From Rhodococcus sp. BP22 (GTDB lineage Bacteria; Actinomycetota; Actinomycetes; Mycobacteriales; Mycobacteriaceae), in assembly GCF_014281965.1 (NCBI RefSeq), contig NZ_JACFTB010000001.1, forward strand, positions 744,001 to 808,000: a DNA stretch of 64,000 bases, given 5' to 3'. Under the pieces are notes generated by a model. The model was not told the origin of the DNA. It searched no databases and saw nothing but the letters and a program-made list of their open reading frames with translations. The position numbers and the translations under genes were made by a program. Below are positions 35,769 through 45,714 of the stretch, piece by piece (the stretch's first letter is position 1; each line of letters opens with the position of its first letter).

Positions 35769-36836
35769 GCGGGGATCACTCGACGGCTGGGGAGCACTGG
35801 ACGGCCGACTCACGATGACCCGCCAGTTCTTCGTCGATCGCCAATAGAGGTATGCGATCAGACCGAGCGGAATCGGAAGCAGCCACGTTGCCATCCGGAA
35901 CAACACCACGGCCGCAACCAGTTCTCCTTGTTGAGTCGTGGTCATGCCGACTCCGAGAACTGCGATCAGAACGGCGTCGGCAACCCCGAGGCCGCCAGGG
36001 GTGGGTGCGAGGAGCACTGCCAACGACATGGCACCGAAGGCGACCACGATCCGATCCCAGCCCACTTCGTCACTGCTCGTACCCATCAGCCGAAGAGCCA
36101 CGCCGAGCGCGAGTGCCCCGAGCAATTGCGAGAGCAACATCGTCGCAGTCAACGACCGCCAACAGGTACGTACCCGGGCAAGGAGATGTTCGCGGAAGTC
36201 GGTTATGACCTGCTCCATGTCTCGTGGAGCGATCCGCTCGAACCGCCCTGCCAACATGTTTCGGCCACGGGTGAGTGCTCGGCCGACACGACGAGCAAAT
36301 GCATCGTTGGTGATCACGAGCGCGACGAGTAGGCAGATCGCGGTGACGACCACGCATGTGCCGACGGCAATCAAGACTTCCGACCCCGATGTTGTCCCGA
36401 AGAACACGAGAAACACGAGAGCGACCGACATCAACACATACCGCGACAGATTGGTCCAGATGCCGATCGTGATGATCGACGTCGAACTGTCTGCCAGCGT
36501 GAAACCCCAGGATCGGTACATTCCGAACGTCAAACCTGTTGCGACCGTGCCGCCCTCAGGAACAGTGTTGGTGAGCGCAAGTGATGCAGTCCGTGCGACA
36601 CCGGCCTGTGCGATGGTCAGGCCGGGCAACGTGTAGATCATCGGCCACAACATCGACGCCAGATAGAGCAGCCCGAAAACGCTCGAGATGAGAACATCGA
36701 CCAACGAAATCGAACTCAGTGCATCCGATACCGCACCCGAATTTCCGACCGTGCGATAGACCAGCCACATGACGAGCGCGACCACCCCGTACGACAGGAC
36801 GGCAGTAGCGACCTTACGGACAGGGCTGGGCGTCAT
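35763..36836 (-). CDS. YbhN/LPG-synthase-TM family flippase-like membrane protein
   Basis: 357-aa polytopic membrane protein of the lysylphosphatidylglycerol synthase TM/YbhN family. About eight helices are seen (VLSYGVVALVMWLVYRTVG, VLISSVFGLLYLASMLWPMI and others), with LTNTVPEGGTVATGLTFGM and LLAPTPGGLGVADAVLIAVL as family signatures. Members flip or transfer lipids; the substrate is unknown. ATG 36836 overlaps the Lrp gene stop (ATGA), so it follows that regulator in one operon. Confidence 0.87.
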   Translation of the reverse strand: MTPSPVRKVATAVLSYGVVALVMWLVYRTVGNSGAVSDALSSISLVDVLISSVFGLLYLASMLWPMIYTLPGLTIAQAGVARTASLALTNTVPEGGTVATGLTFGMYRSWGFTLADSSTSIITIGIWTNLSRYVLMSVALVFLVFFGTTSGSEVLIAVGTCVVVTAICLLVALVITNDAFARRVGRALTRGRNMLAGRFERIAPRDMEQVITDFREHLLARVRTCWRSLTATMLLSQLLGALALGVALRLMGTSSDEVGWDRIVVAFGAMSLAVLLAPTPGGLGVADAVLIAVLGVGMTTTQQGELVAAVVLFRMATWLLPIPLGLIAYLYWRSTKNWRVIVSRPSSAPQPSSDPRS

Positions 36837-37270
36837 CGGTCGTAGAAGGTCTGCAGAATGATCGTGCTTCGAGTCCGAACATTCGCTGTTGCGCGAATCT
36901 CTTGCAGTAAGCCCTCGAGGCTGCGCGGCGATTCCACTCGAACGAGAAGAACGTAACTCTCCTCCCCCGCCACCGAATGGCACGATTCGATGGCGGCGAT
37001 GTGGCGAAGACGCGCGGGTGCATCGTCGGGCTGCGCGGGGTCGATAGGCGTGATGGCAACGAACGCGGACAGCGGGCGTCCCAGCGCATCCGGATCCACC
37101 TGCGCGGTGTACCCACGGATGACTCGACGGGCCTCGAGGCGTCGGACACGAGACTGCACAGCGGACACCGAGAGGGTCGCCTTCTCTGCCAACGTTGCCA
37201 GAGTCGCGCGGCCGTCGGCGACCAGTTCGTCGATGATCAACCGGTCTATCCGGTCGAGGTTTTCGCTCAC
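36833..37270 (-). CDS. Lrp/AsnC-family regulator
   Basis: 145-aa leucine-responsive-type regulator. The N-terminal HTH (LDRIDRLIIDELVADGRATL, VSAVQSRVRRLEARRVIRGY) is followed by an effector-binding RAM domain (FVAITPID, HSVAGEESYVLLVRVESPRS). It probably senses an amino acid and may govern the coupled YbhN-like gene. GTG 37270 has a TAGATT hexamer 6 nt upstream and no ribosome site. Confidence 0.92.
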   Translation of the reverse strand: MSENLDRIDRLIIDELVADGRATLATLAEKATLSVSAVQSRVRRLEARRVIRGYTAQVDPDALGRPLSAFVAITPIDPAQPDDAPARLRHIAAIESCHSVAGEESYVLLVRVESPRSLEGLLQEIRATANVRTRSTIILQTFYDR

Positions 37271-37276
37271 CTGCGC

Positions 37277-37282
37277 AATCTA
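37277..37282 (-). promoter_or_regulatory. Candidate leaderless -10 (TAGATT) for the Lrp-family gene
   Basis: On the minus strand TAGATT is followed by 6 nt and then GTG 37270. Confidence 0.45.
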
Positions 37283-37353
37283 GCTCAGTGCGACACGATT
37301 CGACCCACTGGACAGCACAGAAGGCCGCTGAAACTCGCCGAAATGTGTTCGAG

Positions 37354-38064
37354 TCAGGCGAACAACGGCGGCAGCGCGAAGATCATCACGGTGGACCAGA
37401 TCACATGGGTCAGGATCGGCGCCAAGATGCCACCGGATGCGCGTCGTTGTAGGGCGAGAACGAAACCGAGCGTGATTGCAGCGAACGCAAGCATCGGGTT
37501 CCCGCTCGCCAGGGTGACCACCGTGTAGATGATGGTCGAGATCAGAACCGGCTTTCGACGACCGATCGCCGCAAACAGGGCGCCTCGAAAGAAGATCTCC
37601 TCGGCGACGCCGTTGAGCAGGGTGATGAACACGATCAGTGCCAGGGACCCGAACCGCGCATGCGCCAGCACATTCTCGGTGAAGTCTGCCAGCGGTGGGA
37701 TCTGTCGCACGATCAATGCGCCGACGACGAAAACGGCACTTGCAGCAAGACCGGTGAGAATTGGGGTGATGATCGGCCGTCGCATCGAGCCGTTGAATCG
37801 GATCCGACCGAGATGCAAGGGGCCCGAGGCGAAGCCGCCTACGATCCAGGCCGCGGCAAGTCCGAGCGTCAGCGCATAGAACGCACTGTCACCAGGCTCG
37901 ACCGACAGCGACAGACCCAGTAGCGTTGCCCCGACTACGAGCGTGATCACCACCACGATCCGGCGTCGCAAGAAGGCCTTGTCGGTTTCCTCGTGATCCC
38001 GATCGACCTTCTCTACGAGGGCCGACTTCACTACGTCGACCACGCTCGTCTGCCACGTCGCCAT
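37354..38064 (-). CDS. CPBP-family intramembrane glutamic protease
   Basis: 236-aa membrane protein of the CAAX/CPBP (ABI, Rce1-like) family. GVAEEIFFRGALF contains the EExxxR motif, and a later LAPILTHVIW holds the second conserved His, so the catalytic set is intact. Several helices surround it (VVVITLVVGATLLGLSLSV, LIVFITLLNG). The substrate is unknown. ATG 38064 has GGGAGG 4 nt upstream; the TTG one codon earlier would be too close. It begins 9 nt after the neighbouring NAD-binding gene ends. Confidence 0.87.
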   Translation of the reverse strand: MATWQTSVVDVVKSALVEKVDRDHEETDKAFLRRRIVVVITLVVGATLLGLSLSVEPGDSAFYALTLGLAAAWIVGGFASGPLHLGRIRFNGSMRRPIITPILTGLAASAVFVVGALIVRQIPPLADFTENVLAHARFGSLALIVFITLLNGVAEEIFFRGALFAAIGRRKPVLISTIIYTVVTLASGNPMLAFAAITLGFVLALQRRASGGILAPILTHVIWSTVMIFALPPLFA

Positions 38065-38073
38065 CAAGCCTCC

Positions 38074-39249
38074 CTAGTTTCTACCGTCGAACAGACGTCG
38101 TATTGCCGATCTCGTCCGGCCGGAAACGCTGTCCACGACATCGAGGTTCGTGCGCACCACCGCTGCGACAGGCCAGGAGTACAACAACGAACGCGCGCCG
38201 AGGGACTCGAACAGGTCCCACGTCGGTTTCGACGAGGCCGCCACGCCGTAGCGGCGGATCACCGACGCGTCGCCTCCGCTCCACGCTGCGTCAGTGACGG
38301 CAAGTCGCAGTGGATCCTTGAGTTCGCTCACTCCGGGCGGGGTGCCGACGCGGCCCTGCACACTGCGAAGCATCGCCTCCGCGATCGTGGTTCTACCGCC
38401 TTCGGGTTCACCGGCCACCTCGACGATCCGATCCTCCGACGTCGTCATCGTGTTGTGCAGTGAACCGACCAGGTCTTCGGCGAGCGCATCTGGAATGGGG
38501 ATGATCTTGCCGATGACACGTCCGGCCAGCCCAGTAGGAATGCCTGGGGTGCGCAGCCCGACCCGGGTCAGTCCTGCCGCCTCCACGTACGCGAACAACA
38601 AATCTTGGTACGGCACAATGTCCGGGCCGCCGATGTCGTACGAGCCGGGGGGAACCGTGGAGCGGGCCGCCAGGAGATAGAACAGGACGTCGTCGACGGC
38701 GATGGGCTGCACCGGATGGCTCAACCAGCTCGGCAGCGGCAGCACCGGGAGCCTGTCGGCGAGATAGCGCAGCATCTCGTAGGAGGTGGAACCTGCACCG
38801 ATAACGATGGCGGCGCGAAGCCACACGACCTCGACGCCGTCGACCGAGAGTGCCTCCCCGACGTCGGCTCGGCTCGCCAGATGCTCCGACAACTCTTCGC
38901 CCTCCGGCACGAAACCGCCAAGGTAGACGATCCGGCGCACACCGGCGGCTGCAGCCGCTTCGGCGAACTGCCGGGCCGAGGTCAAATCCTGACTGCGGTA
39001 GTCGGCTTGCCCGATCGCGTGGACCAGGTAGTACGCAACTTCGACATCGCCGGCTTGCTCGAAACCGTCGCGAAGCGAGAGTGGGTCACTTGCGTCGAGC
39101 GCGCAGGTGTCGACGTCGTGCCACCAGTCGAACCTCGTCAGCGTCTCGGGTTTCCTCGAGGCAGCACAGACGTCGTCACCCGCATTCAGCAAGGATGCGA
39201 CCAACCTCGACCCTATGTATCCACTCGCGCCGGTAACGAGAACTCTCAT
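38074..39249 (-). CDS. NAD(P)-binding (atypical SDR) protein
   Basis: 391-aa protein. The N-terminal ~215 residues form an NmrA/YbjT-like Rossmann domain: RVLVTGASGYIGSRLVASLL, AYYLVHAIGQADYRSQD and RRIVYLGGFVP. The classical YxxxK catalytic pair is not obvious, as in atypical SDRs. The C-terminal ~175 residues have no recognised family. The reaction is unknown. It lies upstream of the CPBP protease with a 9-nt gap and is probably in one operon with it. Confidence 0.82.
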   Translation of the reverse strand: MRVLVTGASGYIGSRLVASLLNAGDDVCAASRKPETLTRFDWWHDVDTCALDASDPLSLRDGFEQAGDVEVAYYLVHAIGQADYRSQDLTSARQFAEAAAAAGVRRIVYLGGFVPEGEELSEHLASRADVGEALSVDGVEVVWLRAAIVIGAGSTSYEMLRYLADRLPVLPLPSWLSHPVQPIAVDDVLFYLLAARSTVPPGSYDIGGPDIVPYQDLLFAYVEAAGLTRVGLRTPGIPTGLAGRVIGKIIPIPDALAEDLVGSLHNTMTTSEDRIVEVAGEPEGGRTTIAEAMLRSVQGRVGTPPGVSELKDPLRLAVTDAAWSGGDASVIRRYGVAASSKPTWDLFESLGARSLLYSWPVAAVVRTNLDVVDSVSGRTRSAIRRLFDGRN

Positions 39250-39326
39250 GACTCGAGGCTAACGACATCGGATCGGCGCCGCCGCAGCAGCGGGGCCTGA
39301 CGGCCTACCTGTGGCATTGTCGGGTG

Positions 39327-39932
39327 ATGGCACTGGTACTGGCGGGCGTTCGGCTTTCCGTCCCCTTCGGGGGTCTGACTGCGGCAAAATTCGGTCGAGA
39401 CGTGGCGCTGTCGAGCGCGCGTTGGGCCCGCGACACCGCCAACTTCGCGTGGGATCTTCCCGGTCGCGTCGAGACGTTGCTCGACGAGGTGACGACGCTC
39501 ATGGCTCGCATCGACGAGGTTGTCACTGCCGCACAACTCGTCGTCATCGAGGCCGCGGTCACCACTCGCTCGGCCGAAGGCGTCGTCGATACGGCATCGA
39601 AAACGTCGGCGACCGCGTTCGAGTTGGTCGAATTGTTCGAGCCGATGGCGCAACAGGCGGCACCGTTCGCGCAAAAGTTCGTCGACCACCTGTCCGAGCA
39701 AGAAGTCGACGCCACCATCGCGATGGTCGACCAACTTCCCGAAATCGTCGAGCATATGAAAGCCGTCCTTCCGATCTTGGCCACACTCGACACAGTGTCG
39801 CCCGAAATTCACGAATTGCTCAACGTGACAAAGGATGTCCGACGCGCCGTCATCGGAATCCCTGGGTTCAAATTCCTACGCAAAAGGGGCGAGGAGAAAT
39901 TGGCAGAGGAAGCCGAGGAGGAAGGCCACTGA
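39327..39932 (+). CDS. Hypothetical helical protein
   Basis: 201-aa actinobacterial protein without a recognised catalytic domain. It starts with a hydrophobic stretch (ALVLAGVRLSVPFGGL), then long amphipathic helices (FAWDLPGRVETLLDEVTTLM, FELVELFEPMAQQAAPFAQK), and ends in an acidic EEAEEEGH tail. Some homologues carry an old and misleading RuBisCO large-subunit label; no such motif is present here. ATG 39327 is used; GTG 39324 is adjacent. Confidence 0.65.
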   Translation: MALVLAGVRLSVPFGGLTAAKFGRDVALSSARWARDTANFAWDLPGRVETLLDEVTTLMARIDEVVTAAQLVVIEAAVTTRSAEGVVDTASKTSATAFELVELFEPMAQQAAPFAQKFVDHLSEQEVDATIAMVDQLPEIVEHMKAVLPILATLDTVSPEIHELLNVTKDVRRAVIGIPGFKFLRKRGEEKLAEEAEEEGH

Positions 39933-39945
39933 TTCCTCCTCGGCT
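39911..39945 (+). terminator. Hairpin spanning the stop of the gene at 39327
   Basis: A perfect 13-bp stem (AGCCGAGGAGGAA and its complement) with a 9-nt loop that contains the stop codon. It ends 36 nt before the convergent gene. Confidence 0.6.
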
Positions 39946-39980
39946 CGCCACAGAAGCGGCACTACCAAGCGGGGGTCGAT

Positions 39981-40232
39981 TCAGCCGTGTTCGGCAACGA
40001 GCCGATCGAATTCGGCCCGGTCGATCAACTGCGGCTCACCGATAGCGAGGGCCTCTGCGTACTTGTTCGCGAGCCGGTAGTCGTGCCCGAGTGGTCCTCG
40101 TTCGCCGTCCTCGTCGTCGGCCTGCGCGCTGGCCCCTGGCGGCACCTCGTTCTGCAAGCCATTGGTGCGTTCGCCGAGTCGAGCATCGAGTTTTGCGGAA
40201 ATGATCTGCATTGTCTCTTGGTCGTCGGTCAT
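39981..40232 (-). CDS. Small hypothetical acidic protein
   Basis: 83-aa protein with no recognised domain: MTDDQETMQIISAKLDARLG, then an acidic Asp/Glu/Gly segment, then LANKYAEALAIGEPQLIDRA. ATG 40232 has GGGAGG 3 nt upstream, and the sequence looks coding rather than a shadow of lhr, which starts 97 nt away on the other strand. The open frame to 40502 lies inside lhr and is rejected. Confidence 0.6.
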   Translation of the reverse strand: MTDDQETMQIISAKLDARLGERTNGLQNEVPPGASAQADDEDGERGPLGHDYRLANKYAEALAIGEPQLIDRAEFDRLVAEHG

Positions 40233-40328
40233 CAACCTCCCGTACCCGTACCCGGTCGACTTCACACCTCGATAGTCGACGGGCCCTGGTGATGGTTGCC
40301 TGTCGGTGGCTGGGGGCATCATGGTCGG

Positions 40329-43300
40329 GTGGTCAGAAAATCTTCCCCTCGGGCAGGGACTCCGAATCCTCGGGCGCCGAAGTCGGGCAGTTCTGCTTTG
40401 GCGAAATTTTCGGCGCCCACCCAGGAATGGTTTGCGGGCGCGTTCCCCAGCCCGACGGCAGCGCAGGCCGGAGCGTGGGAGGCAATCTCCAGTGGTCGCC
40501 ATACCCTGGTCGTAGCCCCTACCGGATCCGGCAAGACGCTCTCCGCTTTCCTCTGGTCGATCGATCAGCTGGCTACACGTGAACCGCTACCCGAGCGCAC
40601 TACGAAGGTGCTCTACATCTCACCGCTCAAAGCATTGGCCGTCGATGTCGAGCGCAACCTCCGAGCTCCCTTGGTCGGGATCACTCAAACAGCGAAACGC
40701 CTCGGGCTCGAACCACCCGACATCTCCGTGGGCGTCCGGTCCGGCGATACGAGCCCAGCAGATCGACGCACGTTGATCAAGACTCCACCCGACATCTTGA
40801 TCACCACGCCCGAGTCCCTTTTCTTGATGCTCACCTCGGCGGCACGCGAGTCACTGGTCGGTGTCGACACGGTCATCGTCGACGAGGTTCACGCGGTCGC
40901 CGGAACCAAACGCGGATCCCACTTGGCACTGTCTCTCGAGCGACTCGATCTGATGCTTCCGAAGCCCGCTCAACGTATCGGTCTCTCGGCGACGGTCCGT
41001 CCGCACGAGGAGGTCGGAAGATTTCTGACCGGTATCGCGCCCATCGAGATCGTTGCACCGCCATCGCCCAAAATGTTCGACCTGACGGTTCAGGTGCCGG
41101 TCGAGGACATGACCGAACTCGGTATCGCCGAACCCGCAGACGGTTCGGCGTCGGCAGCCCCACAGCAGGGTTCCATCTGGCCGCACGTCGAGGAGAAGAT
41201 CGTCGATCTCATCCTCGAGCACAAGTCGAGCATCGTCTTCGCCAACTCTCGGCGTCTCTCCGAGAAACTGACCGCTCGGCTCAACGAGATATACGCCGAG
41301 CGGATGGGTGACGGTGTCGAGACAGCGCACAAACCCGCATCCCAGATGGGCACTCCCACCGAGGTGAACCACGGCGCCGACCCGTTGTTGGCCCGCGCTC
41401 ACCACGGAAGCGTCAGCAAGGATCAGCGAGCCCTGATCGAGGACGACCTCAAGTCCGGTCGCCTCCGCTGCGTCGTCGCCACCAGCAGCCTCGAACTCGG
41501 CATCGATATGGGTGCAGTGGATCTGGTCGTCCAGGTCGAGGCCCCGCCCTCGGTGGCCAGCGGGTTGCAACGAGTGGGTCGTGCAGGCCACCAGGTCGGT
41601 GAGATTTCCAAGGGAGTGCTCTTCCCGAAGCACCGAACCGACTTGATCCACTGCGCTGTGACGGTCGAGCGCATGAAGACAGGGAAGATCGAGTCGCTCT
41701 TCGTTCCTGCCAATCCGCTCGATATCCTGGCTCAGCAGACCGTCGCGGCGTGCGCGCTGGAAGCGATCGATGCGCAGGACTGGTTCGACGCGGTCAGGCG
41801 CACCGGCAGTTTCGCGACTCTGCCCCGCTCCGCATACGAGTCGACACTGGATCTACTCTCGGGCCGCTACCCATCGGACGAATTCGCCGAACTGAGACCG
41901 CGATTGGTCTGGGACCGCGATGCCGGCACCCTTACCGGCCGTCCGGGCGCACAGCGACTGGCCGTGACCTCGGGTGGGTCGATCCCGGACCGCGGGTTGT
42001 TCACGGTGTACATGGTCGGTGAGAAGGCCTCTCGGGTAGGTGAACTCGACGAAGAGATGGTGTACGAGTCACGCGTGGGTGATGTCTTCGCCCTCGGCGC
42101 CACCAGCTGGCGTATCGAGGAGATCACCCACGATCGAGTCCTGGTGAGCCCTGCATACGGTCAGCCCGGGCGACTACCGTTCTGGCACGGCGACGGACTC
42201 GGCCGCCCCGCGGAACTGGGCAGGGCGTTGGGCGAATTCCTCCGCAGCACCGCTGAACGAGAAGGGTTGCCCGAGCGGCTTACCGGAAGCGGTCTCGATG
42301 CCAACGCGGTCAACAACCTAGTCGCGCTTCTCGACGAACAAAAGGACGCGACGGGCCAGCTCCCGACCGACCGAACGATGATCGTCGAACGATTCCGTGA
42401 CGAGCTGGGCGACTGGCGACTCGTTCTGCATTCGACGTACGGCCAGCAGGTGCACGCGCCGTGGGCACTTGCGATCGGCGCACGTCTCATCGAGAGATAC
42501 GGCATCGACGCTGCCCCGACCGCGTCCGACGACGGGATCATCGTGCGACTACCGGACACCGAGGATCGACCTCCCGGTGCCGACTTGTTCGTGTTCGAAC
42601 GTGACGAAATTGCCGACATCGTCACCGAGCAGGTCGGCGGTTCGGCACTTTTCGCGTCGAGATTCCGCGAATGTGCCGCTCGCGCACTACTTCTCCCCCG
42701 CCGTAATCCCGGAAAACGTGCACCATTGTGGCAGCAGAGACAACGGTCTGCCCAACTTCTCGACGTCGCGCGCAAGTATCCGACATTCCCGATTCTGCTC
42801 GAGACGGTGCGCGAATGTCTGCAGGACGTCTACGACTTGCCTGCGCTGGAAGAAATTCTCGCGCAGATCAGCCGACGGCAGATCCGCATCGTCGAGATAG
42901 AGACGGCGTCGCCGTCTCCTTTCGCGAATTCCCTGCTGTTCAACTACGTGGGCGCGTTCATGTACGAGGGCGACAGTCCCTTGGCGGAACGTCGCGCGCA
43001 AGCCTTGTCGCTGGATTCGACCCTCCTCGCCGAACTGCTGGGGCGCGTCGAGCTGCGTGAGCTCTTGGATCTGTCCGTGATTGAGACGACCGAACTCGAA
43101 CTGCAGCGACTCGCAGAAGACCGAGCTGCCAAGGACATCGAGGGGGTCGCGGATCTACTCCGAATGCTTGGACCGCTGACCGTCGAGGAGGTGGCCGAGC
43201 GCACGAAAGGAAACGAGTCTCTACAGTGGCTCATCGAGCTCGGGGCCGCCAAGCGCGCGATGGAGGTCAGCTTCGCAGGTCGGACGTGGTGGACTGCCAT

Positions 43301-44909
43301 CGAAGACGCGGGCCGGTTGCGCGACGCCCTCGGTGTTCCACTGCCCATCGGCACACCGGCAGCCTTCATCGAACCGGTGGAAGACCCGCTGACCGACCTC
43401 GTGAGCCGGTATGCGCGCACCCACGGCCCGTTCTCGGTCACCGACCTCGCGGCCAGGTTCGGGATCGGGACGGCGGTTGCTCGCGGTGTTCTCACCACAC
43501 TTGGTGCCGACAAAAGAGTCGTCGAGGGAGAATTCCGACCCGATACGACAGGCAGCGAATGGTGCGACAACGAGGTCCTACGCCGTCTGCGCAGACGGTC
43601 GCTCGCTGCGGCGCGTCATGAGGTCGAGCCGGTCGGCACCGCAACCCTCGGCCGATTCCTCCCAGCTTGGCAACACGTGGGCAGTCGGCAACTCAACGGA
43701 ATCGACGGTGTTGCAACAGTTGTCGAGCAGCTCGCCGGGGTACCGATCCCCGCATCGGCCTGGGAGCCGCTCATTTTCGCTTCGCGAGTCCGCGACTACT
43801 CCCCCGCGATGCTCGACGAATTGACCTCCACCGGCGAGGTGCTCTGGTCCGGCCACGGATCCATCACCTCGAAGGACGGTTGGGTCTGTCTACACCTGGC
43901 CGAGACTGCCCCGTTGACTCTCGCTCCGCCCGCCGAATCGGATCTTTCCGAGCTACAACTGCGTGTGTTGGACGCGGTCGCAGCTGGAGGCGCATATTTC
44001 TTCCGGCAGCTGTCGGACACGGTAGGCAGTACCGACGACGACAGTCTGCACGCCGCACTCTGGGAACTCGTATGGGCCGGCCGGCTCAGCAACGACACCT
44101 TCGCACCTTTGCGCGCACTCATCAACGCGACGACCCGCGCGGCGCCGAGCCACCGAGCGCCGAGGAAGACACCGCGTCTGCGCTCGTACCGTCGATTCGA
44201 ACGACCCACGCTGCCGACCCGGACCGGGCCTCCCACAGCAGGAGGGCGCTGGTCCAGACTCCCGGAACTCGAACCAGATCCCACAGTGCGAGCACACGCT
44301 ACCGCCGACATGCTGCTCGAGCGCTACGGCGTGGTCACGCGAGGTGCGGTGATGAACGAAGGAGTGCCCGGCGGATTCGCAATGATGTACAAGGTGCTCA
44401 CCACCTTCGAGGATTCCGGCCGCAGCCGCCGCGGGTACTTCGTCGATTCGCTCGGTGGCGCGCAGTTCTCCACGTCCGATGTCGTCGATAGATTACGCAC
44501 GTACGACGAACGAGAAAAGACCGGCGCAATGGTCCTGGCCGCCTGCGACCCGGCCAACCCCTACGGTGCCGCGCTCACCTGGCCGAAGCCCGAGGAGAAA
44601 GACGATTCGCCTCGACATCGGCCAGGACGGAAAGCGGGAGCACTCGTCGTATTGCATGAGGGCGACCTTGCTCTGTACGTCGAACGGGGTGGCAAGACCG
44701 TGTTGACATTCTCCGACGACGAAGCCGTCATCGAAGCGTCGGCCCGTGCGCTCGCTGCGACTGTGAAGAGGGGCGGGGTAGAGAAGTTGTTGGTCGAACG
44801 GGTGGATGGTCACGACATCCACGGGACGGCATTTTCCAAGACCTTGACCGAGGCAGGCTTCTCCGCGACCCCTCGGGGCTTGCGTCTACGGGGGCAGCTT
44901 CATGCCTGA
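40329..44909 (+). CDS. lhr: Large ATP-dependent helicase Lhr
   Basis: 1526-aa Lhr, a superfamily 2 3'-to-5' DNA helicase found in actinobacteria and induced by DNA damage. Walker A APTGSGKT (Lys69), DEVHAVAGTKRGSHLALSLE (motif II), SATVRPHEEVG (III) and ATSSLELGIDMGAVDLVVQV with QRVGRAGH (V-VI) define the motor. A winged-helix and a long C-terminal Lhr-CTD follow. The length is that of the mycobacterial protein (Rv3296). The start is GTG 40329 (VVRKSSPRAG); a TTG at 40296 is a weaker option. It overlaps nei2 by 8 nt, tying the helicase to base-excision repair. Confidence 0.95.
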   Translation: MVRKSSPRAGTPNPRAPKSGSSALAKFSAPTQEWFAGAFPSPTAAQAGAWEAISSGRHTLVVAPTGSGKTLSAFLWSIDQLATREPLPERTTKVLYISPLKALAVDVERNLRAPLVGITQTAKRLGLEPPDISVGVRSGDTSPADRRTLIKTPPDILITTPESLFLMLTSAARESLVGVDTVIVDEVHAVAGTKRGSHLALSLERLDLMLPKPAQRIGLSATVRPHEEVGRFLTGIAPIEIVAPPSPKMFDLTVQVPVEDMTELGIAEPADGSASAAPQQGSIWPHVEEKIVDLILEHKSSIVFANSRRLSEKLTARLNEIYAERMGDGVETAHKPASQMGTPTEVNHGADPLLARAHHGSVSKDQRALIEDDLKSGRLRCVVATSSLELGIDMGAVDLVVQVEAPPSVASGLQRVGRAGHQVGEISKGVLFPKHRTDLIHCAVTVERMKTGKIESLFVPANPLDILAQQTVAACALEAIDAQDWFDAVRRTGSFATLPRSAYESTLDLLSGRYPSDEFAELRPRLVWDRDAGTLTGRPGAQRLAVTSGGSIPDRGLFTVYMVGEKASRVGELDEEMVYESRVGDVFALGATSWRIEEITHDRVLVSPAYGQPGRLPFWHGDGLGRPAELGRALGEFLRSTAEREGLPERLTGSGLDANAVNNLVALLDEQKDATGQLPTDRTMIVERFRDELGDWRLVLHSTYGQQVHAPWALAIGARLIERYGIDAAPTASDDGIIVRLPDTEDRPPGADLFVFERDEIADIVTEQVGGSALFASRFRECAARALLLPRRNPGKRAPLWQQRQRSAQLLDVARKYPTFPILLETVRECLQDVYDLPALEEILAQISRRQIRIVEIETASPSPFANSLLFNYVGAFMYEGDSPLAERRAQALSLDSTLLAELLGRVELRELLDLSVIETTELELQRLAEDRAAKDIEGVADLLRMLGPLTVEEVAERTKGNESLQWLIELGAAKRAMEVSFAGRTWWTAIEDAGRLRDALGVPLPIGTPAAFIEPVEDPLTDLVSRYARTHGPFSVTDLAARFGIGTAVARGVLTTLGADKRVVEGEFRPDTTGSEWCDNEVLRRLRRRSLAAARHEVEPVGTATLGRFLPAWQHVGSRQLNGIDGVATVVEQLAGVPIPASAWEPLIFASRVRDYSPAMLDELTSTGEVLWSGHGSITSKDGWVCLHLAETAPLTLAPPAESDLSELQLRVLDAVAAGGAYFFRQLSDTVGSTDDDSLHAALWELVWAGRLSNDTFAPLRALINATTRAAPSHRAPRKTPRLRSYRRFERPTLPTRTGPPTAGGRWSRLPELEPDPTVRAHATADMLLERYGVVTRGAVMNEGVPGGFAMMYKVLTTFEDSGRSRRGYFVDSLGGAQFSTSDVVDRLRTYDEREKTGAMVLAACDPANPYGAALTWPKPEEKDDSPRHRPGRKAGALVVLHEGDLALYVERGGKTVLTFSDDEAVIEASARALAATVKRGGVEKLLVERVDGHDIHGTAFSKTLTEAGFSATPRGLRLRGQLHA

Positions 44910-45684
44910 GGGAGACACCGTCTATCGGGCGGCGAACAAGCTGAGGGACGCGCTCGTCGGGCGGGTGCTGATGGGTTGCGATATTCGTGTACCTCGCTAC
45001 GCGACAGTCGATTTCACGGGTCGGACAGTGGACTCGGTGGAATCACGTGGCAAGCATCTCCTCATTCGGGTCGGCGGCTATACGATCCACAGCCATTTGA
45101 AGATGGAAGGAACCTGGCAGGTCTATGCCCCCGGTGAAAGGTGGCGCAAGCCTGCGTTCCAAGCTCGCGCGATTCTGACGAACGACAGTGCTTCCGCGGT
45201 GGGATTCGAACTGGGTGTATTGGACGTCGTGGAGAACGAAGACGAGGTCGTCGGATACCTCGGGCCCGATCTCCTCGGATCGGATTGGGATGCAGCTCTC
45301 GCGATCACCAATCTGGGCGCCGACCCCGCCCGCCCTATCGGAACCGCATTGCTCGATCAACGAATACTGGCCGGGCTGGGCAACGTGTATCGCAACGAGA
45401 TCTGTTTTCTTCGAGGTATCGATCCGCGGACCCCGGCCGGCTCTGCAGGCGATCTACGCAAGATCGTCGACCTGTCGTTTCGTACGATCATGGCCAACAA
45501 GGATCGACATCAACGAATCACCACCGGTGATCGACGTCCGGGACGCCACTTCTGGGTGTACGGGCGGGAGAACAAGCCGTGTAGGCGATGTGGAACACCC
45601 ATCGAATTCGGAATGCTCGGCGACAACCCGCTGGAGGAACGCCAGATATATTTTTGTCCGTATTGCCAGCCCCCGCCCAGCTGA
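44902..45684 (+). CDS. nei2: Endonuclease VIII / Fpg-Nei DNA glycosylase
   Basis: 260-aa Nei-family glycosylase/AP lyase. The mature N-terminus PEGDTVYRAANKL carries the Pro2 nucleophile and Glu3. The H2TH region includes GLGNVYRNEICFLRGIDPRT, and the C-terminal zinc finger is CRRCGT with its partner CPYC, all four Cys present. It removes oxidised bases from DNA. ATG 44902 lies inside the lhr 3' end (8-nt overlap), so the pair is translationally coupled, matching Rv3296-Rv3297. Confidence 0.95.
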   Translation: MPEGDTVYRAANKLRDALVGRVLMGCDIRVPRYATVDFTGRTVDSVESRGKHLLIRVGGYTIHSHLKMEGTWQVYAPGERWRKPAFQARAILTNDSASAVGFELGVLDVVENEDEVVGYLGPDLLGSDWDAALAITNLGADPARPIGTALLDQRILAGLGNVYRNEICFLRGIDPRTPAGSAGDLRKIVDLSFRTIMANKDRHQRITTGDRRPGRHFWVYGRENKPCRRCGTPIEFGMLGDNPLEERQIYFCPYCQPPPS

Positions 45685-45714
45685 TTCACAGGTCCGGCCA
45701 GCAGGATCGTCACT